From assembly GCF_013299175.1 (NCBI RefSeq), contig NZ_JAAFKF010000001.1, forward strand, positions 48,836-112,835: DNA of 64,000 bases, given 5' to 3'. The position numbers were made by a program, and so were the translations under genes. Positions 45,833 through 55,922 of the stretch are shown piece by piece. The DNA is from Sphaerotilus sp. (GTDB lineage Bacteria; Pseudomonadota; Gammaproteobacteria; Burkholderiales; Burkholderiaceae_C). Within the stretch, counting starts at the first letter, position 1. Each line of letters starts with the position of its first letter. The notes beneath the pieces were generated by a model. It saw nothing but the letters and a program-made list of their open reading frames with translations. It was not told the DNA's origin and searched no databases.

Positions 45833-48674
45833 GTGCCTCCCGGACGGCGTCCGGCGTGCCGGGGCGGCCGTAGAGGTAGCCCTGCACGATGTCGCAGTCG
45901 TGCTCGCGCAGGAAGCGGATCTGGGCCTCGTTCTCGACCCCTTCGGCGACGACCGGCACGCCCAGACCGTGCGCCAGCGCGATCGTGGCGCGCACGATGG
46001 CCGCGCCGTTCGGGTCGCGGTGGATGTCGGCGATGAAGCTCGGGTCGATCTTGATCTGGTCCACCGGGAACCGCTTGAGGTGGGCCAGCGACGAGAAGCC
46101 TGTCCCGAAGTCGTCCAGCGCGATGGCCACGCCGAGCTGGCGCAGTTGCATCAGCAGTTGCTTGAGGTGGTCGAGGTCGGCCATCGCCGTGCTCTCGGTG
46201 ATTTCCACCTTCAGCAGCGAAGCCGGCACGTTGGCGTCCCTCAGGGCGCCTGCGATCACGTCGATCAGATGCGAGTCCATGCACTGGCGGGCCGAAACGT
46301 TGACCGACACCGGCACCGGCGTCACCCCTGCGTCGATCCAGCGCCTGACCTGCGCCGTGGCCTCGCGGATCACCCAGTTGCCGACCGCCACGATCAGCCC
46401 CGTCTCCTCGGTGATCGACAGGAAGCGTGCGGGTGCCCACAGCTCGCCGTCGTCCTGTCGCCAGCGCAGCAGGGCCTCCAGTCCGACCGGGCGCCCGGTG
46501 CGCAGGTCGGTCTGGATCTGGTAGTGCAGCACGAACTCGTTCGACTCCAGCGCGTGGCGCAGCCGGTTCTCCAGTGCCAGCCAGTCGCGGGTGAGCGTGG
46601 ACATGCCGGAGGTGTAGAACTCGAAGCGCCCGCCGCCGGCCGCCTTGGCGCGCGCCATGGCGGTTTCAGCCATGGTCAGCAGACCGTCGGGCACCTGGGC
46701 GTCGTCCGGCGAGAGCGCGATGCCGACGCTGCAGGTGCAGGCGATGGCGGTGTCGTCCACCCGCAGATCGCGCGCCACCACGTCGATGAGCTGCGCGGCG
46801 AGCGCGGCAACGACTTCGCGTGAGGTCACGTCCTCGATCAGCACGACGAACTGGTCGTTGCCCCAGCGGGCGATGGTGTCGTGGGGACGGAACACGCGGC
46901 GCATCCGGGCGGCGACGGCCTCCAGCACCTCGTCGCCCTGGCGCTGGCCGAGGCTGTCGTTGATGCGGCCGAAGCGGTCGAGGTCGATGAACAGGACCGC
47001 CAGCGCCTGGTGCTGGTGGCGCCCGTGGGCCAGCGCGTGCGCCAGCAGATTGGTCAGCAGCACGCGGTTGGGCAGGCCGGTCAGTCCGTCGTGGGTGCTG
47101 CCGTGCTCGACGGCCTGTTCGGCGCGGGCGGTGGCGGTGATGTCGGTCAGCACGATCACCACGCCGTACTCGGTCTCGGTGGCCACGCGCATCGGGCTGA
47201 TGACGGCGCGGGCCATGTGCTCGCCGTCGTGCGTGTGCAGGTGCAGGGCCAGTTCGACCGCCACGACCCGCTGCTGGGTCTGGCAGTCGGTGATGGCCTG
47301 CAGCAGGATCTGCTCGTCCGGCTGCGCCAGGCTCAGCACCGCCTGCAGAGGCTGCTCCCGCACGGCGATCTCCATGCCTTGCGGCCGCAGCAGCCGCTCT
47401 GCGCTGGGGTTGAGGTAGCGCACGCGGTGGCTGGGGTCGAGCGTGATCACGGCGTCGGTGATGGCCTGCAGCGTGACCTCGGCCAGCGTGCGCTCGCGCT
47501 GCAGGTCGGTGCGGGTGGCGTGGAGTTCCACCGCCCGGCTCAGCAGCAGCGCGATCGACCAGCCCAGCGCCATCGCCCCCATCGGCAGCCACAGGTGCCC
47601 CCAGACCAGGGCGGCGGCCTCCACCAGCAGCGGCAGCGGCAGCAACCACAGCATCACCTTGAACCTGACCCCCAGCGAGCGCATCGCCCAGCGCCCGAAC
47701 AGCGCCGCGAACACCAGTGGCAGCACATTGGCCACGAACACGACTGACGCGCTGGCGATGGCGACGAGGCGGTTGCGCTCCATCGCCTGGTGGACCTGTG
47801 CCTGCCACTGCACGGCACTGAGCTGCGTGCTGCCACGCGGACCGGGCACGGTCACGGGAGCATCGATGCCGCTGGCCGTCAACCCGACCCAGACGACCCG
47901 GCCGGTGAGCAGCGTCACCAGGCTGGGATCGCGCAGCAGCTCGGAAGCCGAAATCTGCGTGACCTGGCTGTCGCCGGCGGGCAGGAGCTGCACCTGTTCC
48001 TGCCACCATGCCTCCTGCGCGTGCTGCTGCGCGTTGACGCCCGCCGGTCCCCCCGCGTGCGTGGCGCCGACCCGCTGCACGGCCAGCGGCATCGCCTCCC
48101 AGGCGGTTGCACCGAGTCCGGCCACCTTGGCGACCCGGCGCACTTGGCCATCGAGGTCGAGCGGCGCTTCGGCGTGGCCGAGTGCAGCGGCGGCTTTGCC
48201 CAGCATGGCCAGGGGCTGCAGCACGGTGGTCTGTCCATCCGCAGGCCGGCCCTGCGGCACCACGGGCAGCACGATCTGCCCGTGGGCGGCGATGGCCTGT
48301 GCCAGGCGAGCGTCCTCGGCAGGGTTGGCGGCAGGCTCGGAGAACAGCACGTTGTAGCCCACGGCCTGCGTGCCCGCGCTGCGCAGCACATCGATCAGCT
48401 CGGCGTGGCGCTGGCGCGGCCAGGGCCAGCGGCCGAGGGCTTGCAGGCTGGCGTCGTCGATGGCGACGACGATGCTGTCGGCGGCAGGCTTCGGGCTGGA
48501 CCAGGGTGCAAGCTCTTCGCGGACCAGCAGGTCATGCACGGCCAGGTCGAACCGGTCCACCACCGGACGTGCCGCGAGCAGCAGCAAGGCCGCCACCATG
48601 GCGGCGAACCACCATGGGGCGGGCATCAGCCACAGGGCGAGGGTTCTCCGGGCGAAGGGCGGGGGCTGGATCAC
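45780..48674 (-). CDS. CHASE2-PAS-GGDEF-EAL membrane protein, probable c-di-GMP phosphodiesterase
   Basis: A 964-residue protein. Periplasmic CHASE2 domain (about 35-290) between membrane helices (first about 20-37; cluster of three at about 300-385), then a PAS domain (about 395-510), GGDEF (about 525-690) and EAL (about 705-955). The GGDEF signature is WGNDQF, so cyclase activity is doubtful. The EAL site is intact: [32 protein letters not shown] and VVAEGVE, so c-di-GMP hydrolysis is expected. It overlaps the FecR/LysM gene by 4 bases, a usual pairing. The last 53 bases overlap guaC. Confidence 0.88.
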   Translation of the reverse strand: MIQPPPFARRTLALWLMPAPWWFAAMVAALLLLAARPVVDRFDLAVHDLLVREELAPWSSPKPAADSIVVAIDDASLQALGRWPWPRQRHAELIDVLRSAGTQAVGYNVLFSEPAANPAEDARLAQAIAAHGQIVLPVVPQGRPADGQTTVLQPLAMLGKAAAALGHAEAPLDLDGQVRRVAKVAGLGATAWEAMPLAVQRVGATHAGGPAGVNAQQHAQEAWWQEQVQLLPAGDSQVTQISASELLRDPSLVTLLTGRVVWVGLTASGIDAPVTVPGPRGSTQLSAVQWQAQVHQAMERNRLVAIASASVVFVANVLPLVFAALFGRWAMRSLGVRFKVMLWLLPLPLLVEAAALVWGHLWLPMGAMALGWSIALLLSRAVELHATRTDLQRERTLAEVTLQAITDAVITLDPSHRVRYLNPSAERLLRPQGMEIAVREQPLQAVLSLAQPDEQILLQAITDCQTQQRVVAVELALHLHTHDGEHMARAVISPMRVATETEYGVVIVLTDITATARAEQAVEHGSTHDGLTGLPNRVLLTNLLAHALAHGRHQHQALAVLFIDLDRFGRINDSLGQRQGDEVLEAVAARMRRVFRPHDTIARWGNDQFVVLIEDVTSREVVAALAAQLIDVVARDLRVDDTAIACTCSVGIALSPDDAQVPDGLLTMAETAMARAKAAGGGRFEFYTSGMSTLTRDWLALENRLRHALESNEFVLHYQIQTDLRTGRPVGLEALLRWRQDDGELWAPARFLSITEETGLIVAVGNWVIREATAQVRRWIDAGVTPVPVSVNVSARQCMDSHLIDVIAGALRDANVPASLLKVEITESTAMADLDHLKQLLMQLRQLGVAIALDDFGTGFSSLAHLKRFPVDQIKIDPSFIADIHRDPNGAAIVRATIALAHGLGVPVVAEGVENEAQIRFLREHDCDIVQGYLYGRPGTPDAVREALTSADAHPRYLHPESHS

Positions 48675-50068
48675 GGGGGTGACTCCTGGGGCGAGCGTGG
48701 GTCGAAGACACGCGGCTCGGACCAGCCACTGCGGCCACCACTGGGCTGCAGTACACGAACGCGGATGTGGTGAAACTCCTGCCGCTGGGGCCAGGGCAGG
48801 AGCAGATGGGGGTGCGGCGTCGGCTCGTCCAGGACCAGCGACGTGAAAGCCGGGTCCAGGGCGATCTGCACCTGGAAGCAGTCCTGTGCATCCTCCAGTG
48901 GCGACCAGCGCAGCGCCAGCCGCTGGTCGGCGCGGCCAATGTCCAGGCGTGGGGCGGCCGGCAGCGGTGGTGGCGGCGCAGGCGTGGTGACCGCCAAGGC
49001 GCGTTCAGCCGACAAGCCTTCCAGCCCCATGGCGTCGATGCCGCGCATCCGCAGCCGGTAGCGGCCATCGGGCAGGTCCGGGAACTGCGGCTGCGGCGTC
49101 TCGCGCACCGACTCTTGCAGCAGGTCGGCGGGGCTGGTGTCGGTCAGCCACTGCACCCGGTAGGCGACCGCGCCGTCCAGCGCCGGCAGGGTCAGCGTCT
49201 GGAGCTGGGCAGGGCTGGCCGGTTCGGTGATCGACTGGACGTCTGGTGCGGGCAGCAGCGGCACTGCGGCGGTGGGCTGCACCCCTGCGTCGGCGCGCGA
49301 GCCAGTGGCGGTGGCCAGCTCGACCGCACCCAGCGGGTTGCCGAAGGCCACGGCACCGTGGACCACCTCGGCGCGGCTGGTCTGGCCGTCGGTGGAGATG
49401 CGGAACTCGGTGCCGCGCACGGTGGTGATGGCCGAGGGCGTGCGGATCTCGAAGCGGTTCTTGCCGGCCTGTGGCTGCACGGCGTTTTCCAGACCGCCAC
49501 GCAGCAGCTCGATGCACAGCGGCGCCGTGGCTTCGGTGGTCTGGCCCGGCGGCGGCGCAGGGGCACCGGCTTGGGCCTTCAGCCAGGCGTCGCGTTGCGC
49601 AGGCTCCAGCGGCAACACGCGCAGCTCGCTGGCCGGCCGCACGAGCACCCGCGTGCCGTCCTGCAGCACCAGCGTCGCCGTGCCGTTGTCGGCGGTGCGC
49701 AGCCAGGTGCCCGGCGGCAGGACGGTGTCAGCGCGGGCGGCGGTCCAGCCGGTGCCGCTGTCGAGCATGACCTCACCCTGCAGCCCGGTGAGCCGGGCTT
49801 CGGGGGTGGTCAGCCGCAGCCAGGGGGTGGGGATGCGCAGCACCTGGCCGGGTCGCAGCAGGTCGCTGCGGAGCTGGTTGCTCTGGCGCAGTGCCTTCCA
49901 GTTGCCCTGGTCGCGCAGGAAACGTGCGGAGATGGTCCATGCCGAGTCACCGGGCCGCACGGTGTAGAGAAACTCCTCTGCGGTTGCTCCATCCACGGCA
50001 GCGTGCCCGGCGGCAGACAGCAGCAGGGCGAGCAGGCAGGCGGAAGCGGGGCGGAGCAGGCAATGCAT
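48671..50068 (-). CDS. LysM-FecR periplasmic protein
   Basis: A 465-residue exported protein. Signal peptide (1-23), LysM (about 34-80, YTVRPGDSAWTISARFL), FecR-type beta domain (about 105-240, RTPSAITTVRGTEFRI), then fibronectin-like beta repeats (about 265-455; ALRWSPLEDAQDCFQVQIA). It likely senses or binds cell-wall or polymer ligands and passes the signal to the CHASE2 domain of its coupled downstream partner (overlap ATGA). That link is inference from gene pairing. Confidence 0.83.
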   Translation of the reverse strand: MHCLLRPASACLLALLLSAAGHAAVDGATAEEFLYTVRPGDSAWTISARFLRDQGNWKALRQSNQLRSDLLRPGQVLRIPTPWLRLTTPEARLTGLQGEVMLDSGTGWTAARADTVLPPGTWLRTADNGTATLVLQDGTRVLVRPASELRVLPLEPAQRDAWLKAQAGAPAPPPGQTTEATAPLCIELLRGGLENAVQPQAGKNRFEIRTPSAITTVRGTEFRISTDGQTSRAEVVHGAVAFGNPLGAVELATATGSRADAGVQPTAAVPLLPAPDVQSITEPASPAQLQTLTLPALDGAVAYRVQWLTDTSPADLLQESVRETPQPQFPDLPDGRYRLRMRGIDAMGLEGLSAERALAVTTPAPPPPLPAAPRLDIGRADQRLALRWSPLEDAQDCFQVQIALDPAFTSLVLDEPTPHPHLLLPWPQRQEFHHIRVRVLQPSGGRSGWSEPRVFDPRSPQESPP

Positions 50069-50187
50069 CGGTGCGGGTGGTCAGCGGCTGGCCGGAACAT
50101 GACCCGGAAGTGACAGATTCGCTGCGGCTATCTTATGCGCTGCTTCTGCGGCATTCACGGCATGAACACGGCAAATCGGGGCGATCT

Positions 50188-51132
50188 TCAGCGGATGTCG
50201 AGCAGATCTTGCGCCTGCAGCGGTCCGTTGGCGCCGAACGTGTCGCCCAGCACACGCCGCAGATCCAGGCCCTGCCGGTCCACCGGAGGGCACCAGTAGT
50301 AGGCCCCCGTCACGGGCTGGCTGAAGCGGAAGAGGTCATCGACCACACCGTCCTCGACCCCGGCCATGCGCGCAAGCTGGGATTCGAAGGCGTCGAAGCC
50401 GGTGGCGAAGGCGGTGAACAGCAGCCCGCAGCGCCCGCCCTCGGCCCACGGCATCGAGCGCCGCACGACGAAGGCTTCGGGCGCGAAGCTTTCCTGGGCG
50501 GTGCGCTGGACGTGGGCGCTGGGCGGGGCGTCGTCGAGTTCGACGTTGTCGTCGCGGCGGCGGCCGATCATGCGGTCCTGCGTGGTGCGGTCAAAGCGGT
50601 CGAAGCGGTCCAGCGCATGCTCCCATTGCTGGACCGCGACGAAGCTGCCGCCGTCCAGCCCCGCGCCCTGGCCCTGCACGCCAAGGGTGTCGATCATGTC
50701 GCGGCCGGTCGGGTTCTCGGTGCCGTCCTCGTAGCCGGTGAGGTCGCGCCCGCCCTGGTGGCGGAAGGCGGCGAGTTCGTGGACCACGTCGAAGGCAGGG
50801 GCCAGCAAGCGCGCCAGCGCCCGGCCCCGCTGCAGCAGCACGCCGGGGTCGTCCTCGCTGCGCAGCCACAGCCACAGCTCGGCGGGCGTGGCGGGCAGAT
50901 CGACGCGGCTGGCCGGCGGTGCGCTGAAGCTGCGCAGGCCGGGCACGGCGGCATCCAGCCGGGCCACCAGCGTGGCGCCCAGTCCCACGACCGTGTGCAG
51001 CCCGTCGGCTTCGGTGGCCAGCGCCTGCAGCGTGCTGCGCACCACGGCATCGGCGCCGGGACGCAAGGCCAGGCTCAGGTAGCGGCCATGGGCGGGGACA
51101 CGGGCGGCGAGGCCGGCTTGGATCGTGGACAT
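50188..51132 (-). CDS. Dyp-type haem peroxidase
   Basis: A 314-residue dye-decolorising peroxidase. The catalytic GxxDG motif is GYEDGTENP with D136, and H207 (SAHVQRT) is the candidate proximal haem ligand. No signal peptide, so cytoplasmic or encapsulin cargo; no encapsulin gene is in the window. Stands alone between FecR and scpA genes. Confidence 0.9.
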   Translation of the reverse strand: MSTIQAGLAARVPAHGRYLSLALRPGADAVVRSTLQALATEADGLHTVVGLGATLVARLDAAVPGLRSFSAPPASRVDLPATPAELWLWLRSEDDPGVLLQRGRALARLLAPAFDVVHELAAFRHQGGRDLTGYEDGTENPTGRDMIDTLGVQGQGAGLDGGSFVAVQQWEHALDRFDRFDRTTQDRMIGRRRDDNVELDDAPPSAHVQRTAQESFAPEAFVVRRSMPWAEGGRCGLLFTAFATGFDAFESQLARMAGVEDGVVDDLFRFSQPVTGAYYWCPPVDRQGLDLRRVLGDTFGANGPLQAQDLLDIR

Positions 51133-51176
51133 CGGCAGACTCCTGGGTGATTTTCACCCAGTGTAGGACGACCCGC

Positions 51177-52025
51177 TCAGATCGGTGCGGTGGCGGGTGC
51201 TGCGGTCGGTGTGTAGGTCAGGCGCACATAGATCGGCGCGAATGCCTCGGCCTGCGTGATCTCCAGCAGCCGCTCGCGGGCCAGCTCCAGCAGGGCGATG
51301 AAGGTCACGACCAGCACCGGCACACCGCGGGTCATGTCGAACAGCTCGTGGAATTCGACGAAGCGCCGCCCCTGCAGCGCCCGCAGCACCAGCGTCATGT
51401 GTTCGCGCACCGACAGCGCCTCGCGGCCGATGTGGTGGCGCTGTGTCAGCTTCGCGCGCTGGAGCACATCGGCCCAGGCGTTGCGCAGGTCGATGGGACG
51501 CACCTCCGGCAGAGGCACCTCCAGCGCCTGCTCGATGTGGACCGCCGCCGCCAGCAGGTCGCGCCCAAGCAGCGGCAACTGGTCGATCTTGTGCGCGCCG
51601 AGCTTGATGCGCTCGTACTCCAGCAGCCGCCGCACCAGCTCCGCCCGCGGATCGGCCGCTTCCTGGTCGGCCGTCACCTGGCGTGGCGGCAGCAGCATGC
51701 GCGACTTGATCTCGATCAGCATCGCGGCCATGAGCAGGTACTCGGCGGCGAGTTCGAGGTGGCGCTCGCGCAATTCTTCGACGTAGGCGAGGTACTGGCG
51801 CGTCACCTCGGCCATCGGAATGTCGAGGATGTTGAAGTTCTGCCGGCGGATCAGGTAGAGCAGCAGGTCCAGCGGCCCCTCGAAGGCGTCGAGGTAGACC
51901 GCCAGCGCCTCGGGCGGGATGTAGAGATCCTGCGGCAGCGCGAACAGCGGCTCGCCATACAGATGCGCCAACGCCAGCGCCGCCGGGTCGGCGTGCGACG
52001 CGGCGGCGCTGGTGTCCGGGCGCAT
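51177..52025 (-). CDS. scpA: segregation and condensation protein ScpA
   Basis: A 282-residue kleisin. LDAFEGPLDLLLYLIRRQNFNILDIPMAEVTRQYL is the N-terminal SMC-neck-binding segment. The C-terminal winged helix is FIALLELARERLLEITQAEAF. Start at 52025 (MRPDTSAAA) is chosen so as not to overlap the DUF3460 gene. It works with ScpB and SMC in chromosome segregation; scpB is not in the window. Confidence 0.92.
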   Translation of the reverse strand: MRPDTSAAASHADPAALALAHLYGEPLFALPQDLYIPPEALAVYLDAFEGPLDLLLYLIRRQNFNILDIPMAEVTRQYLAYVEELRERHLELAAEYLLMAAMLIEIKSRMLLPPRQVTADQEAADPRAELVRRLLEYERIKLGAHKIDQLPLLGRDLLAAAVHIEQALEVPLPEVRPIDLRNAWADVLQRAKLTQRHHIGREALSVREHMTLVLRALQGRRFVEFHELFDMTRGVPVLVVTFIALLELARERLLEITQAEAFAPIYVRLTYTPTAAPATAPI

Positions 52026-52033
52026 GCCGGGGA

Positions 52034-52234
52034 TCAGCCCTTGGTCTGGTAGACGTAGGGCTGCTGCGGCACCTTGGCCGTGTTGAATTCGCCCTGGGCG
52101 CTGCGGTTCTGTTCGCGGTCCCACAGCAGGCTGCGGCCTTCGCGCTGGCGCTGCTCCAGCTTCGGATCCTGCTGCTTCAGGCTCTCGATGAACTGGGTGG
52201 TCTCGGACTTGTAGTGCTTCCAGAAGAGCGGCAT
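52034..52234 (-). CDS. DUF3460 protein
   Basis: A 66-residue protein, MPLFWKHYKSETTQFIESLKQ, with RQREGRSLLWDR. This small family in Burkholderiales is almost always next to scpA (here 8 bp upstream). Unknown function. Confidence 0.88.
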   Translation of the reverse strand: MPLFWKHYKSETTQFIESLKQQDPKLEQRQREGRSLLWDREQNRSAQGEFNTAKVPQQPYVYQTKG

Positions 52235-52308
52235 GGCGGTGTGGCGACGGAGCGTGCGTCAGAGATAGAGTGAGCGGTTGATTTTACAGGCCCACCGGGT
52301 CCATCCCC

Positions 52309-53247
52309 ATGCAAGAAATCGAACTCAAGTTCCAGGTGCCCCCCGAGGCCCGCGCCCGCCTGACCGAGGCACTGTCCGGCGCCGACGCCCGCACGACCCG
52401 CCTGCGCGCCCGCTACTTCGACACCGACGACCGCCTGCTGGCGCGCTCGGCCTTCGCGCTGCGGCTGCGGCAGGAGGGGGACGGGTGGGTGCAGACGCTC
52501 AAGGGCCGCGGTGATGGTCTGATGACGCGGCTGGAGCACAACGCCCCGCTCGGCGCCGACTCGGGTGACGCAACGCCCGTGCTGTCGCTGGAGCGCCACG
52601 CCGACACGCCCGCTGGTGCGGCGCTGCTGGCGCTGCTGACCCGCGCGGGGCGCACACCCGCCGATCTGGCGCTGCAGTTCTCCACCGACATCACCCGCAC
52701 CCACGCCGAGGTGCAGGCCGAGGGCGCCGTGGTCGAGCTGGCGCTGGATGTCGGGCAGATCGACGGCGGTGGCCAGACGCTGCCGGTGTGGGAGATCGAG
52801 TTCGAGCTGGTCAGCGGGCCGGCGGAGGGCTTGCTGTCGCTGGCCTACCTGTGGACCGAGGCGTTCGGTTTGTGGCTGGACGTGCGCAGCAAGGCCGAGC
52901 GCGGCGACCGGCTGGCGCAGCGACGCCCGCATGGCGAGGCTCCCGCGATCCGGCCGGTGGACGCCGCGCTGCCCTGGCCGCAGCAGGTGGCACTTGCGCT
53001 GGCCCCCGTGCTGGCACTGGCCAGCGATGTGGCCGACGGGCTGGCATCGTCAGCGCAGCAGGTGGCACTGGCCCAGGCGCTGGTGGTGCTGCTGGACGTG
53101 CTGCGCCGCGACCCTGCTGCGGCCGATGTGGTCGAACCCGTGACCTTGCTGGCCGGGCTGGTGTTTGACGCGGAGGTCTGGCGCATGGGTGGCACGCAGG
53201 CGTTGTGGTTCAACCTGCTGGATTGGAGCCTGCCGGACCCGCGTTGA
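52309..53247 (+). CDS. CYTH domain triphosphatase (YgiF-like)
   Basis: A 312-residue protein. EIELKF (3-8) is the metal-binding ExExK motif; the triphosphate tunnel strands include TRLRARYFDTDDRLLARSAFALRLR and EIEFELVSG. A C-terminal region (190-305) could be a reduced CHAD domain. Predicted inorganic triphosphatase. Its 3' end overlaps the SulP gene on the other strand by 38 bases. Confidence 0.85.
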   Translation: MQEIELKFQVPPEARARLTEALSGADARTTRLRARYFDTDDRLLARSAFALRLRQEGDGWVQTLKGRGDGLMTRLEHNAPLGADSGDATPVLSLERHADTPAGAALLALLTRAGRTPADLALQFSTDITRTHAEVQAEGAVVELALDVGQIDGGGQTLPVWEIEFELVSGPAEGLLSLAYLWTEAFGLWLDVRSKAERGDRLAQRRPHGEAPAIRPVDAALPWPQQVALALAPVLALASDVADGLASSAQQVALAQALVVLLDVLRRDPAAADVVEPVTLLAGLVFDAEVWRMGGTQALWFNLLDWSLPDPR

Positions 53248-54967
53248 CCGCTGCCAGCGCTGCCAACGCCGCCAACGCCGCCAACGCCGCAGCCAGCGTG
53301 GCAGCGTGGCCTTGCGCTCCCAGCAGCGTGTCGAAGCCGGAGCGGCTCAGCAATGAGCGCGGCTGCTCGTTCAGCGCCGCCACGATCAGCCGCACGCCGT
53401 GGCGCTGCAGTTGCCGGTGGAGCTGCACCAGCGCGTCCACGCCGGACGTGTCGATCGAGATCAGCCGGTGCATCTCCAGCACCACGGTGCGGGTGTCGCC
53501 GCGCAGCCGCTCGGGCAGCGACTCGATCTTGCCTACCGCGCCGAAGAACAGCGTGCCGTAGAGACTGTGGACCTCGACGCCCGGCAGGGTGCAGGCCAGC
53601 GGCTCCACCTGGAACAACTGCCCCATCCGCCAGATGAAGAACCCGCACGCCAGCAGCAGCCCGACCTCCACCGCGATCGTCAGATCGAAGACCACGGTGA
53701 GGAAGAACGTGCCGAGCAGCACCGAGCGGTAGGGCAGCTTGAAATGCCGCAGCCGGGCGAACTCGTGCCATTCGCCCATGTTCCACGCCACGAACAGCAG
53801 GATCCCGGCCAGCACCGCCAGCGGCACGTTCATCGCCAGCGGCGCCGCCACCAGCATGATCACCAGCAGCGCCACGGCATGCACCATCCCCGCCACCGGC
53901 GACACCGCCCCGGCGCGCACGTTGGTGACGGTGCGGGCGATGGTGCCGGTGGCCGGGATGCCGCCGAACAGCGGCACGACGAAGTTGGCCACGCCCTGCG
54001 CCATCAGCTCCTGGTTCGGGTCGTGGCGCTGGAAGTCGCCCATGTTGTCGGCCACGCGGGCGCACAGCAGCGACTCGATCGCCCCCAGCAGCGCGATGGT
54101 CAGCGTCGGCATGAGGAGTTGCTTGGCGGTGGCCCAGGTGAACGCAGGCAGAGCGAACGCGGGCAGTGCCTGCGGAATGCCGCCGAAGCGCGAGCCGATG
54201 GTCTCGACCGGCAGGTGCAGCAGCCAGCTCGCCAGCGTCAGCGTCACCAGCGCGACGATCGGCCCCGGCACGCGCGAGATGGCCCGCGCGCTGCGGCCCT
54301 CGACGAGTTCGGCTGGCAGGATGGTGCCCGGCTTGAACAGCCGCAACCACGCGAACAGCCCGCCCAGGCACAGGCTGCCGAGCGCGAAGGCGTAGAGGTT
54401 GAAGCTGTCCCGGTGTGCCCAGAGCGTGTGGATCTGGGCGAAGAAGTCGGCCGGCATCTTGTCGATGTGCAGGCCGAACAGATCGCGCAGTTGCGACAGC
54501 GCGATCAGCACCGCGATGCCGTTGGTGAAGCCGATGACGATCGACACCGGGATGTAGCGCACCAGCCCGCCCAGCCTGAGCAGTCCCATCGCGAACAGCA
54601 GCACGCCCGCCAGCATCGTCGCGATCAGCAGGTTGGGCAGGCCGTAGCGTTCGATGATCCCGTAGACGATGACGATGAACGCGCCCGCCGGACCACCGAT
54701 CTGCACCTGCGAGCCGCCGAGTGCGGAGATCAGGAAGCCGGCGAGGATGGCGGTGTAAAGCCCTTGTTCGGGCTTGACCCCCGAGGCGATCGCAAACGCC
54801 ATCGCCAGCGGCAGCGCCACGATGCCGACCGTGGCCCCGGCGCCCAGATCGGCCAGCAGGCGCTCGCGTCCGTAGCCGCCGCGCAGGGTGTCGAGCAGGC
54901 GTGGGTGGAAGGGCTGCAGGCGTTGCAACCACGCCGGTTTGGACAGGAAGGTGGACCAGTTCAGCAC
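53210..54967 (-). CDS. SulP family anion transporter with STAS domain
   Basis: A 585-residue transporter with about 12-14 membrane helices from residue 35 to 430 and a C-terminal STAS domain (about 440-560; MHRLISIDTSGVDALVQLHRQL). Typical motif GYGRERLLADLGAGATVGIVALP opens the membrane core, and SQVQIGGPAGAF is conserved. It may carry sulfate or bicarbonate. The tail after STAS is a low-complexity Ala-Leu repeat (about 555-573) coded by a 9-bp tandem repeat, and it runs into the CYTH gene. Confidence 0.87.
   Translation of the reverse strand: MLNWSTFLSKPAWLQRLQPFHPRLLDTLRGGYGRERLLADLGAGATVGIVALPLAMAFAIASGVKPEQGLYTAILAGFLISALGGSQVQIGGPAGAFIVIVYGIIERYGLPNLLIATMLAGVLLFAMGLLRLGGLVRYIPVSIVIGFTNGIAVLIALSQLRDLFGLHIDKMPADFFAQIHTLWAHRDSFNLYAFALGSLCLGGLFAWLRLFKPGTILPAELVEGRSARAISRVPGPIVALVTLTLASWLLHLPVETIGSRFGGIPQALPAFALPAFTWATAKQLLMPTLTIALLGAIESLLCARVADNMGDFQRHDPNQELMAQGVANFVVPLFGGIPATGTIARTVTNVRAGAVSPVAGMVHAVALLVIMLVAAPLAMNVPLAVLAGILLFVAWNMGEWHEFARLRHFKLPYRSVLLGTFFLTVVFDLTIAVEVGLLLACGFFIWRMGQLFQVEPLACTLPGVEVHSLYGTLFFGAVGKIESLPERLRGDTRTVVLEMHRLISIDTSGVDALVQLHRQLQRHGVRLIVAALNEQPRSLLSRSGFDTLLGAQGHAATLAAALAALAALAALAAVNAGPAGSNPAG
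53250..53300. repeat. 9-bp GCCAACGCC tandem repeat
   Basis: Three or more near-exact 9-bp units (GCCAACGCC) encode the ALAALAALAA tail of the SulP gene. In-frame, so copy changes would only alter tail length. Confidence 0.7.
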
Positions 54968-55064
54968 GCGGGGTGTCTCCAGCGGATGGTCACTGCAGTG
55001 TGCGCCCGCAGGATGCCGACGCGCTTACAACGCAGGCGTGCTGGCAGCCGGTATCGTGCGGCCC

Positions 55065-55259
55065 ATGCAGAAACCGACCCGTCCGCCCAGCCCGCCCACC
55101 TCCGGCCATTTCAAGGGCAACAAGCTGGCTTTGCCTAGCAAACCTTGCGCCACCTGTGGCCGCGAGATGACGTGGCGGCGGGCATGGGCGAAGAACTGGG
55201 CCGAGGTCAAGCATTGCTCCGACGCGTGCCGTGTCACGGCCAAGGCCCGGATCAGATGA
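55065..55259 (+). CDS. DUF2256 zinc-ribbon protein
   Basis: A 64-residue protein with LPSKPCATCGREMTWRRAWAKNW and CSDACR, giving the CxxC...CxxxC zinc-ribbon pattern of DUF2256. Role unknown; related genes often neighbour cryptochrome/photolyase genes, which are not seen here. Overlaps the end of the convergent DUF3237 gene by 8 bases. Confidence 0.82.
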   Translation: MQKPTRPPSPPTSGHFKGNKLALPSKPCATCGREMTWRRAWAKNWAEVKHCSDACRVTAKARIR

Positions 55260-55803
55260 TGCGGAAGACCCGGATCAGCACCGCGTTGCGCTTGGGGCGC
55301 AGGCTGTCGAGCGTGCCGGTGTAGACGCAGTCGTTGAGCCAGCCGTACTTGCCGTTCGGTGCGCTCAGGCGGATGTGCGAGGCGGCGTAGCGCGGCTCGC
55401 CCTGCGGCGTGCGGACGAGTACCTGGTTGTGGACGGTGACGACCACGCCATCGTCGGTCTTGAGTTCGTAGAGCGCATCGAGCAGCCGCGCGCCGTCCTG
55501 GCGCACGAGTTGGCGGTCGGCCCCACCCGGCAGCACGACCCCCTTGATCCCCGGCCCGGCGAACTCGCCCCCGGTGATCGGCACGATGCGGCGCTCGCCG
55601 AGCGGGCCGGTGCCCATGTTGACCATGTCGGCGATGTCCACGATGGATTCGTAGACGAACTCCGTGCGCGGGAACACCATCGGCACGTCGGTGCCCAGTG
55701 GCGAAGCCGGCGAGGGGGCCTGCTGCGCCTGGGCGGGCAGGGTGGCGGTGGTCGCAGCGGCGGCAGCGCCGAGGAGCCAGTGGCGGCGGGTGGGCTGGGT
55801 CAT
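55252..55803 (-). CDS. DUF3237 family protein with Tat signal
   Basis: A 183-residue protein. N-terminal [22 protein letters not shown] is a twin-arginine-like signal, followed by FVYESIVDIADMVNMGTGPLGERRIVPITGGEFAGPGIKG, the DUF3237 fold. Likely periplasmic; function unknown. Start at 55803. Confidence 0.82.
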   Translation of the reverse strand: MTQPTRRHWLLGAAAAATTATLPAQAQQAPSPASPLGTDVPMVFPRTEFVYESIVDIADMVNMGTGPLGERRIVPITGGEFAGPGIKGVVLPGGADRQLVRQDGARLLDALYELKTDDGVVVTVHNQVLVRTPQGEPRYAASHIRLSAPNGKYGWLNDCVYTGTLDSLRPKRNAVLIRVFRII

Positions 55804-55922
55804 GGAGTGAGGGGGCAAGCGGACAAGGCAACCGGACAACGGTCTGGTTTTGTGTCCGACCACTGTAGATAGCCCGCTCGGACGCCTCCATGGGCACAAA
55901 CCCGCGCGTGCAGCAGGCGGGA

